Source: Clostridia bacterium (lineage in GTDB: Bacteria > Bacillota > Clostridia > Oscillospirales > CAG-272). Taken from it: DNA of 6,659 nucleotides. The notes below the pieces were generated by a model. The model saw only the letters and a program-made list of their open reading frames with translations, did not search any database and was not told where the DNA came from. Of the stretch, positions 1 to 6,059 are shown piece by piece (the stretch's first letter is position 1; the number at the start of each line of letters is the position of its first letter). Both the position numbers and the translations under genes were made by a program. Location: contig JAFQNM010000183.1 of NCBI GenBank assembly GCA_017395885.1, positions 1 through 6,659 on the forward strand. Direction: 5' to 3'.

Positions 1-58
1 CAGAAATAATAACTCTGTCAGGTTCAACTTTAATAAGTTGTAGTGGTTCAATCCACAT
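1..58. other. Non-valS edge segment with two small hairpins, possible mobile-element end
   Basis: This segment abuts the valS fragment but does not read as ValS. In the valS frame it has a TAG stop at 41-43, and the residues just before Ser-Pro-Gly-Asn-Asp do not resemble the family. It is about 33% G+C, clearly lower than the neighbouring genes. Two adjacent inverted repeats are visible: CAACTT/AAGTTG (25-30 and 35-40, loop TAAT) and GTGG/CCAC (43-46 and 53-56, loop TTCAAT). GGTTCAA occurs twice, at 21-27 and 45-51. Subterminal hairpins directly beside an interrupted gene are typical of IS200/IS605-type ends, and an assembly would often break at such a repeated element. That reading is inference: no transposase is visible. 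A chimeric contig end is the main alternative. Confidence 0.45.
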
Positions 59-1021
59 AGCCCCGGAAACGATATGCGCTTCTCGGATGAGAAGATCGAG
101 GCGGCACGTAACTTTGCAAACAAGCTCTGGAATGCGGCTCGATTCGTTATGATGAACCTTGATATTGAGGATATCAGCCTTCCCGCAGCAGATGAGCTTG
201 CTCCCGAGGATAAGTGGATCCTCTCTGCATTCAATGCAGCAGCGGCAAGCGTTAACTATAACCTTGAAAAGTTTGAGATCGGTATTGCTCTTTCCACTCT
301 CTATGACTTTATCTGGGACGTATACTGCGACTGGTATATCGAGCTTACAAAGCCCTCCCTTAACGGAAGCGACGAAAACCGCAAAAAGACAGCTCAGAAC
401 GTTCTCGCCTGGGTTCTCCGTGAAACGCTCAAGCTGCTTCATCCCTTTATGCCCTTCATCACAGAGGAGATCTACTCCGGCCTTCCCGGAACAGATGAGA
501 GCATTATGATAAGCGCTTATCCCGTGGCCGATCCTGCCCTTGACTTTGCAGAAAAGGCTCAGATGGATAAGGTCATCGATGCGATCAAGGCTATCCGTAC
601 CAGACGTGCCGAGATGAACGTACCTCCCTCAAGAAAGGCTAAGGTATATATCGTTTCCAAGGATGCAGAGGCATTCGGCCCCTGCTGCTATCCCTTCTTC
701 GAAAAGCTTGCAAGCGCCGCCGAGGTAAGCCTTGCGGCTGAGTATACAGAGGAGGGCGCAGTTCAGATCATCACCGATTCTGCAGCTATCTATATTCCTA
801 TGGCAGATATGGTAGACTTTGAGGCTGAGAGAGCAAGACTTTCTGCCGACCTCAAGAGGCTTGAGGGTGAGATCAAGCGTGCAGAGGGCAAGCTTTCCAA
901 CGAAAGCTTCGTTGCAAAGGCACCTGAGGCTGTAGTTGCAGCCGAAAAGGAAAAGCTTGAAAAGTATAAGGCTCAGAAGGCAGGCGTTGAGGAAGCTCTC
1001 GCCGCTATCGCCGGCAAATAA
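59..1021 (+). CDS. valS: Valyl-tRNA synthetase, C-terminal fragment (5' truncated)
   Basis: ValS charges tRNA-Val with valine in the cytoplasm (class I aminoacyl-tRNA synthetase). Only the last 320 codons are present. Family resemblance starts at the segment reading S-P-G-N-D-M-R-F (59-82), which in intact enzymes follows shortly after the KMSKS loop. The Rossmann catalytic core with HIGH and KMSKS and the editing domain are therefore missing. What remains is the helical anticodon-binding domain, with the landmarks NFANKLWNAARFV, CDWYIELTKP and LHPFMPFITEEIY. It is followed by a Lys/Glu/Ala-rich coiled-coil C-terminal arm at about 815-1015 that contacts tRNA. The ATG at 74 is an internal Met of the conserved GNDMRF segment, not a true start. 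A TAG at 41-43 closes the frame upstream, so in this window the gene is either interrupted by inserted DNA or cut by an assembly break. The 3' end is intact and is followed at once by a terminator. Product identity is very secure; whether the gene is functional in the organism cannot be judged here. Confidence 0.93.
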   Translation, partial: SPGNDMRFSDEKIEAARNFANKLWNAARFVMMNLDIEDISLPAADELAPEDKWILSAFNAAAASVNYNLEKFEIGIALSTLYDFIWDVYCDWYIELTKPSLNGSDENRKKTAQNVLAWVLRETLKLLHPFMPFITEEIYSGLPGTDESIMISAYPVADPALDFAEKAQMDKVIDAIKAIRTRRAEMNVPPSRKAKVYIVSKDAEAFGPCCYPFFEKLASAAEVSLAAEYTEEGAVQIITDSAAIYIPMADMVDFEAERARLSADLKRLEGEIKRAEGKLSNESFVAKAPEAVVAAEKEKLEKYKAQKAGVEEALAAIAGK

Positions 1022-1028
1022 AAAGCAA

Positions 1029-1073
1029 AAAAGCTATGCAAAGAACAAAACTTTGCATAGCTTTTGTTTTTTT
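1029..1073. terminator. Bidirectional Rho-independent terminator between convergent valS and cimA
   Basis: A perfect 15-bp inverted repeat, AAAAGCTATGCAAAG (1029-1043) and its complement (1051-1065), encloses a 7-base loop, AACAAAA. On the + strand it is followed by G and then seven T (1067-1073), which fits termination of valS 8 bp after its stop. On the minus strand the same stem is followed by T-rich sequence (complement of the A-rich 1021-1032 stretch), so it can also end the transcript that finishes with cimA. It fills most of the 68-bp gap between the two stop codons. Confidence 0.93.
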
Positions 1074-1089
1074 GAGAAGTGCAGGTGCC

Positions 1090-2661
1090 TCAGGAGTTCA
1101 TATCAAGCATATACTCAACAGAGTCCCGGAGTGCCTGCCAGCTGGCGTTGATAATGTCGGGAGAAACGCCAACCGTACGCCAGACGCTTTTTGAGTCTGT
1201 TGATTCGATAACTACTCGAACAACGGAGGCTGTTGCACCGCCGCTTGAAACACGAACCTTAAAGTCTGTCAGCTTCATTTTGTCGATGATGGGATAGAAG
1301 GAGGAGAGGGCCTTTCTCAAGGCCTTATCCATTGCGTTAACGGGGCCGTTTCCCTCGGCGGCCGAGAGCTTTTCCTTTCCGTCGACCGAGACCTTTATCA
1401 TTGCGCTCGAGCGCATTGCGTCAACGGCCTGATCGTTGTGGCCGCCGGCATCCTCATCTGTCATGACCTTAAAGTGAACAAGGTCGAAATAATTTTTTCT
1501 GAGGCTGAGAGCATCCTTGATAACGAGGGCGAGAGAAGCCTCTGCATCCTCATAGGAGTAGCCGAGGGCCTCCTTTTCTCTAACAGCGATGAGAGCCTTC
1601 GTCACCTCAGGGCTGTTTCTGTCAAGATGTGGAAGTATGCCTGCCATTTTATCTGCCATTGCACTTCTGCCCGAGAGAGAGCTGATGACGATGTTGCGCA
1701 GGTTTCCCACCGCCTCGGGAGAAACGTGCTCAAAGGTGCGGGGGCTTTTCATAACTCCGTCTATATGCATTCCTGCCTTATGGGTAAAGGCGTAGCCGCC
1801 AACGAAGGGCTCACGCTCATCAAAAATACGGTTGGCCGTTTCGTTTATATACCTTGCGGTGGAGGTGAGGGCAGAGAGCCTTTCGCCTATGCAGTCAAAG
1901 CCCAGCTTAAGCTGGAGGATAGGTATTAAGGTGTTGAGGTTTGCGTTTCCGCATCTTTCTCCGATGCCGGAAACTGTTCCCTGAACCTGAACGCAGCCCG
2001 AAAGAACTGCGCTGACCGTGCAGGCCTCGGCCATGCCAAGGTCGTTGTGGCAATGGATGCCGATGATGCCGGGGAATCTTTCGCAGGCGGCGGCCGTTGC
2101 AAGGCCGATGATATCGGGCAGCATACCGCCGTTGGTATCGCAAAGGATGAGCCTGTCGGCACCGGCCTCTCTTGCGGTGGCAAGAACCTCCATTGCATAG
2201 AGAGCATCGTCCGAGTAGCCGTCAAAGAAATGCTCTGCATCGAAGAAAACTGTCTTGCCTGAGCTTTTCAGAAAGCTCACCGTATCTGCGATCATCCTCA
2301 GATTCTCTTTTTTGGTAGTGCCCAGCACCTTGGAGACCTGGTAGTCCCAGCTTTTGCCGAAAATGCATACCGTATCGCAGGGAACGGAGGCAAGAAGGGC
2401 AACTGAGGGAGATAGGGCGGCGCTTTCGCAGGGGCGGCAGGTGGCACCGAAGGCAACCAGCCTTGCGTTTTTCAGCTTTAATTCAGAAAGCTCTTCAAAA
2501 AAGCGGGCATCTGCCTCGCCGGTTACCATTCCGGCCTCAATGTAAGAGACTCCCAGATTGTCCAGTGCCTCTATTATTTTCAGCTTATCTCCCCTTGAGA
2601 AGGTAACGGTAGCGCTTTGCTCCCCTTCTCTCAGGGTCGAGTCGTATATTTCAAGCTTCAT
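1090..2661 (-). CDS. cimA: Citramalate synthase (LeuA-like, threonine-independent isoleucine route)
   Basis: This 523-residue protein is a DRE-TIM metallolyase of the isopropylmalate/homocitrate/citramalate synthase family. The predicted reaction condenses acetyl-CoA with pyruvate to citramalate, the entry to 2-oxobutyrate and isoleucine without threonine deaminase. The active-site segment DSTLREGEQ is at residues 7-15, metal ligands are HCH at 203-205, GIGERCGN is at 232-239 and HKAGMHIDG is at 294-302. FGKSWDYQV (101-109) and DAEHFFDGY (141-149) are hallmarks of the long citramalate synthase family, here followed by a C-terminal regulatory LeuA-dimer-like domain at about 395-523. Length is normal for that family. 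The segment YIEAGMVTGEADARFF (40-55) departs from the Gly-Gly-Trp-Pro-Gly-Ser-Asn-type stretch I recall for the family, so exact substrate is less sure than the fold. The ATG is preceded by AAGGA 12 bases upstream, and the active-site motif starts six residues in. It is last in the cluster, 35 bp after leuA. Homocitrate synthase or another condensing enzyme is a less likely alternative. Confidence 0.87.
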   Translation of the reverse strand: MKLEIYDSTLREGEQSATVTFSRGDKLKIIEALDNLGVSYIEAGMVTGEADARFFEELSELKLKNARLVAFGATCRPCESAALSPSVALLASVPCDTVCIFGKSWDYQVSKVLGTTKKENLRMIADTVSFLKSSGKTVFFDAEHFFDGYSDDALYAMEVLATAREAGADRLILCDTNGGMLPDIIGLATAAACERFPGIIGIHCHNDLGMAEACTVSAVLSGCVQVQGTVSGIGERCGNANLNTLIPILQLKLGFDCIGERLSALTSTARYINETANRIFDEREPFVGGYAFTHKAGMHIDGVMKSPRTFEHVSPEAVGNLRNIVISSLSGRSAMADKMAGILPHLDRNSPEVTKALIAVREKEALGYSYEDAEASLALVIKDALSLRKNYFDLVHFKVMTDEDAGGHNDQAVDAMRSSAMIKVSVDGKEKLSAAEGNGPVNAMDKALRKALSSFYPIIDKMKLTDFKVRVSSGGATASVVRVVIESTDSKSVWRTVGVSPDIINASWQALRDSVEYMLDMNS

Positions 2662-2673
2662 AGCTATGAATAT

Positions 2674-2678
2674 TCCTT
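2674..2678 (-). promoter_or_regulatory. Ribosome binding site of cimA
   Basis: AAGGA on the minus strand lies 12 bases before the cimA ATG, inside the 35-bp leuA-cimA gap (2662-2696). I see no hairpin with a T-run in this gap and no room for a full leader, so cimA is probably read through from leuA. Confidence 0.6.
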
Positions 2679-2696
2679 ATCTTAAAACTTTCAGCT

Positions 2697-4208
2697 TTAT
2701 TTGCCGGCTCTGGTCCATTTGTTGATGGCGTTGACGTAAGCCTTTATACTTGCCTTGATAACGTCGGCAGAAACGCCTCTTCCGGTAAAGGCGCCACGGT
2801 CTGAGGAGATCTTGACCTTGACCTCACCCAGCGCATCAGCGCCCTCGGTAACCGCCTTAAGGTTATAGGATTCAAGGTGCACGTCATCTGCGCCGGCAAT
2901 TCTGTTTATTGTATTGAAGGCGGCATCAATGGGGCCCTCTCCGGGGGCAGATTCGGTAAATATTTCATCGCCTGCCTTGAGCGAAACGAGAGCCATGGCC
3001 TTCATATGGTTGCCTGACTGGATCTGGAAGGTGTCTATCCAATATTTGCCCTCAATGCCGTCCAGATATTCGTTGACTATGGCACGGATATCGCTGTCTG
3101 TAACGGCCACCTTTTTTGCGGCAATTTCCTTGAATCGGGCAAAGGTAGCGTCCACACCCTTGGGGTCAAGAGCGTATCCCAGAGTTTCCAGCCTTTCGGA
3201 GTAGGCGTGGCGGCCGCTGAGCTTGCCCAGCACCATGGTGCTCTTATCCGCACCAATATCCTCAGGGTCCATTATCTCGTATGTACAGCGGTTTTCCATC
3301 ATGCCGTGCTGATGTATGCCGGATTCGTGGGCAAAGGCGTTCTGGCCAACTATGGCCTTGTTGAGCGCAACGTCATAGCCTGCAAAGGATGATACCATGC
3401 GACTGGTACGAAGGATCTCTCTTGAGTTGATACGTGTATCGCAGGCGTTGAAATCTCTTCTTACCCTAAGGGCCATAACTATCTCCTCGAGAGAGGCGTT
3501 GCCTGCCCTCTCACCTATGCCGTTAACGGCACATTCAATGCGAATGGCTCCTGCTCTGACGGCGCAGATGCTGTTTGCAACGGCAAGGCCCAGGTCGTTG
3601 TGGCAATGAACGCTGAGCTTTTTCTCTGAGAGACCCTCTGCGTTTTTGAGAAGGTAAGAAATAAGGTCTGCAAACTCCTCGGGAACGGAGTAGCCCACCG
3701 TATCGGGAACGTTGATGATATCTGCCCCCGCAGCTATTGCAGTTTTAACGGCGAGGCAGAGAAAGTCTCTGTCAGACCTTGTGGCATCCTCGGGAGAGAA
3801 CTGCACCGTTTTGCAAAGGCTTTTTGCATATCTGACAGCCTCGCCTATACGGGCAATAGCCTCATCCTCCGTTATTTTCAGCTTGTAGCTGAGGTGAACG
3901 GGGCTTGTTGCAAGAAAAACGTGAATAATGGGGTCCTCTGCATCCCTGAGAGCCTCGGCCGCCGCATCGATATCGCTTTTCGTGCATCTGGCGAGAGCCT
4001 GAATGCTGCAGCCTCGAACCTCCCTTGCAATTGCAGAAACGGCCTCAGCATCCTCCTTGGAGGCGGCGGGAAAGCCTGCCTCAATGGCATCAACACCCAG
4101 CCGCTCGAGCTGCTTTGCAGTTTCTATCTTGTGGGAAAGTGAAAAGCGCACGCCCGGTGTCTGCTCACCGTCACGGAGCGTTGTATCAAGAATTTCAATA
4201 TATCTCAT
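2697..4208 (-). CDS. leuA: 2-isopropylmalate synthase
   Basis: LeuA condenses acetyl-CoA with 2-oxoisovalerate to 2-isopropylmalate, the committed step of leucine synthesis in the cytoplasm. The 503-residue protein is full length. A TIM-barrel catalytic domain (about 1-270) carries DTTLRDGEQ at residues 8-16, with the Arg-Asp pair used for catalysis and metal binding. The HCHND metal site is at 201-205 and GIGERAGN is at 230-237. The linker has HESGIHQHG at 294-302 and LGKLSGRHA at 327-335. The C-terminal allosteric domain, about 390-503, where leucine feedback acts in the family, includes SGNHMKAMALVSL and GEGPIDAAFNTI. The segment FLATSPVHLSYKL (98-110) is a typical LeuA stretch that helps separate it from the CimA paralogue next door. 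Its ATG lies 2 bp after the prmC stop, with the ribosome binding site inside prmC, so translation is likely coupled and no leader-based control is possible at this position. All key residues that I can check are present. Confidence 0.96.
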   Translation of the reverse strand: MRYIEILDTTLRDGEQTPGVRFSLSHKIETAKQLERLGVDAIEAGFPAASKEDAEAVSAIAREVRGCSIQALARCTKSDIDAAAEALRDAEDPIIHVFLATSPVHLSYKLKITEDEAIARIGEAVRYAKSLCKTVQFSPEDATRSDRDFLCLAVKTAIAAGADIINVPDTVGYSVPEEFADLISYLLKNAEGLSEKKLSVHCHNDLGLAVANSICAVRAGAIRIECAVNGIGERAGNASLEEIVMALRVRRDFNACDTRINSREILRTSRMVSSFAGYDVALNKAIVGQNAFAHESGIHQHGMMENRCTYEIMDPEDIGADKSTMVLGKLSGRHAYSERLETLGYALDPKGVDATFARFKEIAAKKVAVTDSDIRAIVNEYLDGIEGKYWIDTFQIQSGNHMKAMALVSLKAGDEIFTESAPGEGPIDAAFNTINRIAGADDVHLESYNLKAVTEGADALGEVKVKISSDRGAFTGRGVSADVIKASIKAYVNAINKWTRAGK

Positions 4209-4210
4209 TC

Positions 4211-5017
4211 TTATTCTTTCCTTTTTATAATTGCTACTCTGTCCCGTCCCTCAATATCCTTGAGTATTTCCGAGAAAAGGCCGAGGCTTTCTGCGATCTC
4301 GGTGATCGCGGGCCCCTGCCTCCAGCCGAACTCAATGGCGAGAGGGGCGCCCTTTCTCAGGTGGGAGAGATAAATTTCCATGATCCTTCTGATAATGGAA
4401 AGACCGTCGCCCCCATCGGTAAGGGCGTGGTGCGGCTCACCCAGCACCTCGGGAGAGAGGGTGGCCATTTCCTCGGCGGTAACGTAGGGGGGATTGGATA
4501 CTATAATATCAAAATCTCCCTCCAGAGTATCTGTGCAGGCATCACCGAGGATAAACTCAATTCTTTCCGAAACTCCAAGCAAGCGAGCGTTTTCCCGGGC
4601 GACCTCAAGTGTCTGGGGGTAGAGCTCAACGGCAACAGCCGTAAGATCGGGCCGTTCAAGGAGAGCTGCAATGGCAATGCAGCCACTGCCTGTGCAAAGG
4701 TCGGCAAACCGTCCTCCCCGGGGAGCGCTTTTGCAAAGATAAGAGCAAAGAAGCTCCGTATCCGCTCTCGGAATAAGGCAGTCGGGCGTCACCTTAAAGG
4801 TGTATCCCATAAAGTCCCATTCTCCGAGAATATATTGAAGGGCCGTGCCCTTGATACGCTTGTTCAGAGCCTCCGTAAGAAGTGGGGAGGAGTAATCTCC
4901 GAATCGGGCCGCCGCCCGACTGACGCCCTCAAAGCGCACGATAAGCTCTGCGGCCTCAAAGGCAGGAGAGGATATGCCTGCCTGCTCAAGCATTTTTGTT
5001 ATTTCACTGAAGGTCAC
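4211..5017 (-). CDS. prmC: Peptide chain release factor N5-glutamine methyltransferase
   Basis: PrmC (HemK) methylates the Gln of the GGQ motif in release factors RF1 and RF2 using S-adenosylmethionine. From the GTG at 5017 it is 268 residues, the usual size. A short helical N-terminal domain (about 1-75) that recognises the release factor is followed by GYTFKVTPDCLIPRADTELL (71-90). The SAM-binding glycine loop FADLCTGSGCIAIA is at 104-117, and the catalytic NPPY that holds the target glutamine is at 175-178. I chose the GTG start because the protein then opens with the normal Thr-Phe-Ser-Glu-Ile helix, and an AGGA lies 11 bases upstream. An in-frame ATG at 5089 would add 24 basic and proline-rich residues overlapping the acidic tail codons of the preceding gene, which I reject. 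It overlaps the upstream gene by 14 bp and leads leuA by 2 bp. The usual partner prfA does not follow it here. Confidence 0.94.
   Translation of the reverse strand: MTFSEITKMLEQAGISSPAFEAAELIVRFEGVSRAAARFGDYSSPLLTEALNKRIKGTALQYILGEWDFMGYTFKVTPDCLIPRADTELLCSYLCKSAPRGGRFADLCTGSGCIAIAALLERPDLTAVAVELYPQTLEVARENARLLGVSERIEFILGDACTDTLEGDFDIIVSNPPYVTAEEMATLSPEVLGEPHHALTDGGDGLSIIRRIMEIYLSHLRKGAPLAIEFGWRQGPAITEIAESLGLFSEILKDIEGRDRVAIIKRKE
4216..4223 (-). promoter_or_regulatory. Ribosome binding site of leuA, embedded in the prmC 3' end
   Basis: AAGGAAAG on the minus strand lies 7 bases before the leuA ATG and overlaps the last codons of prmC (Lys-Arg-Lys-Glu). The spacing is optimal, it is the best such site in the window, and it fixes the leuA start. 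Confidence 0.8.
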
Positions 5018-6059
5018 AGCCTGAGTTATCCTCGCTTTGGTCGGCGGTGTCTTCGGCAGGGGCAGCATCCTCTGCCTTTTCCTCATCATTTTCTTTGCGG
5101 GCCTCGGGAAACTCTGAGGGCATTGCGTTCTTCAGAGCGGTGATGGCAACCTCAAGCTGCCCCTCATCAGGCTCTCTTGTTGTTATTCTCTGCATCCAGA
5201 GGCCGGGGGCGGAGAGGAATTTTGTAACGGGGTTGGGGTGCTTGCCTGCCCAGATGAGAAACTCAAAGCTTATGCCAACGATAACGGGGAGCATTGCAAG
5301 CTTTGTGAGGATAATTGCCCACTTTGACCAAGTGTTCCAGTTTATGAAGGTGGTTGCAAGGATGGAGATGATGAGCACGATGATAATAAAGCTCGTTCCG
5401 CAGCGGGGATGGAATCTTGTATACTTTTTAGCGTTTTCTGCGGTCAGCTCCTCGCCTGCCTCGTAGCAGGCAATGGACTTGTGCTCGGCTCCGTGGTATT
5501 CAAAGGTACGGCGGATATCCTTCATAAGAGAAACGAGGAGGATATAGCCAACGAAAATGGCGATACGGAGAACGCCTGAGACAGCGTTCTGAGCAAGGCT
5601 GGGGAGAGAAAAATCTCCGAAATGCTCGCAGAGGGCATTGATGCCGAAAACGGCGAAGTTTGGCAGGAGCACGAAAAGGCCGATGGAGAGGATTATTCCC
5701 AGCACCATACCGATGCCCATAATAACGCTCATAAGCTTATCGCCGAACTTATCTCTGAGCCATTTCTCGAATTTTGTTTCTTCCTCTGTTTCGTCAATGC
5801 CAAGCATATTGGCAGAGTCCTCAAGGGTGCCCATAGACATAATGAGAGTTTCCACCATATTAACGCATCCGCGGATAAGGGGAATGTTGCATATCTTGTG
5901 CTTTTTTCTCAGTGAGACGTGAGTTGAGTTTTTCACCTCAATGGTGCCGTCCTCCTTGCGGACAGCGAGGGAGACGTTATCTCCGCTTTTCATCATAACT
6001 CCCTCGAGCACAGCCCGGCCGCCGACCTTGCCCAGGCGGCAATTTTGTTCTTTACTCAT
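5004..6059 (-). CDS. yqhQ: DUF1385 / YqhQ-like integral membrane protein of unknown function
   Basis: This 351-residue protein matches the DUF1385 family (Bacillus YqhQ), widespread in Bacillota and without an established biochemical role; family pages describe it as a putative metal-dependent enzyme. The N-terminus has the family signature GGRAVLEGVMMKSG (13-26). Hydrophobic segments at about 108-133, 158-180, 222-240 and 248-271 are probable membrane helices. Conserved polar motifs EYHGAEHKSIACYE (187-200) and HPRCGTSF (217-224) lie around the second and third segments. Their His, Glu and Cys residues could form a metal or catalytic site, which is inference. The last 35 residues or so are an acidic Glu/Asp/Ala-rich tail that looks disordered. 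The ATG overlaps the end of nth by 8 bp, and the stop overlaps prmC by 14 bp. Placement beside prmC is the usual clostridial arrangement. Family assignment is firm; function is not known, and no signal peptide is visible. Confidence 0.92.
   Translation of the reverse strand: MSKEQNCRLGKVGGRAVLEGVMMKSGDNVSLAVRKEDGTIEVKNSTHVSLRKKHKICNIPLIRGCVNMVETLIMSMGTLEDSANMLGIDETEEETKFEKWLRDKFGDKLMSVIMGIGMVLGIILSIGLFVLLPNFAVFGINALCEHFGDFSLPSLAQNAVSGVLRIAIFVGYILLVSLMKDIRRTFEYHGAEHKSIACYEAGEELTAENAKKYTRFHPRCGTSFIIIVLIISILATTFINWNTWSKWAIILTKLAMLPVIVGISFEFLIWAGKHPNPVTKFLSAPGLWMQRITTREPDEGQLEVAITALKNAMPSEFPEARKENDEEKAEDAAPAEDTADQSEDNSGCDLQ
5029..5032 (-). promoter_or_regulatory. Ribosome binding site supporting the prmC GTG start
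   Basis: AGGA on the minus strand is 11 bases before the GTG at 5017. It lies inside the last codons of the preceding DUF1385 gene. The long spacing matches that of the cimA and yqhQ sites (12 bases each), which supports GTG over the upstream ATG at 5089. Confidence 0.5.

Noticed and set aside
25..58. tRNA-like look: a 5-bp stem with a 7-base loop, then a TTCAATC loop
   Set aside because: The would-be T stem pairs only at its first base pair in tRNA register. No D arm or acceptor stem can be drawn, and the downstream bases are valS codons.
1..62. C-terminal end of an intein in ValS
   Set aside because: The frame has a TAG at 41-43, and the residues before the Ser are not the expected His-Asn of an intein end.
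74..76. ATG at 74 as a real valS start
   Set aside because: It is the internal Met of the conserved GNDMRF segment, no ribosome binding site precedes it, and the catalytic core would be missing.
1438..1929. + strand open frame of 163 codons opposite cimA
   Set aside because: Antisense to a clearly conserved enzyme, with no ribosome binding site or recognisable domain.
2662..2696. Promoter or attenuator before cimA
   Set aside because: Only 35 bp are available. It is AT-rich but shows no convincing -35/-10 pair and no terminator-like hairpin.
5018..5089. Upstream ATG at 5089 as the prmC start
   Set aside because: It would add a basic, proline-rich extension unlike the family and an 86-bp overlap with the preceding gene. 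The GTG at 5017 gives normal length and a suitably placed AGGA.
4025..5143. Long + strand open frame of 372 codons opposite prmC and its flanks
   Set aside because: It lies antisense to prmC and the ends of leuA and yqhQ, whose protein motifs are unmistakable. Its translation has no recognisable domain, no start signal and low-complexity composition, so it is a shadow of codon bias.
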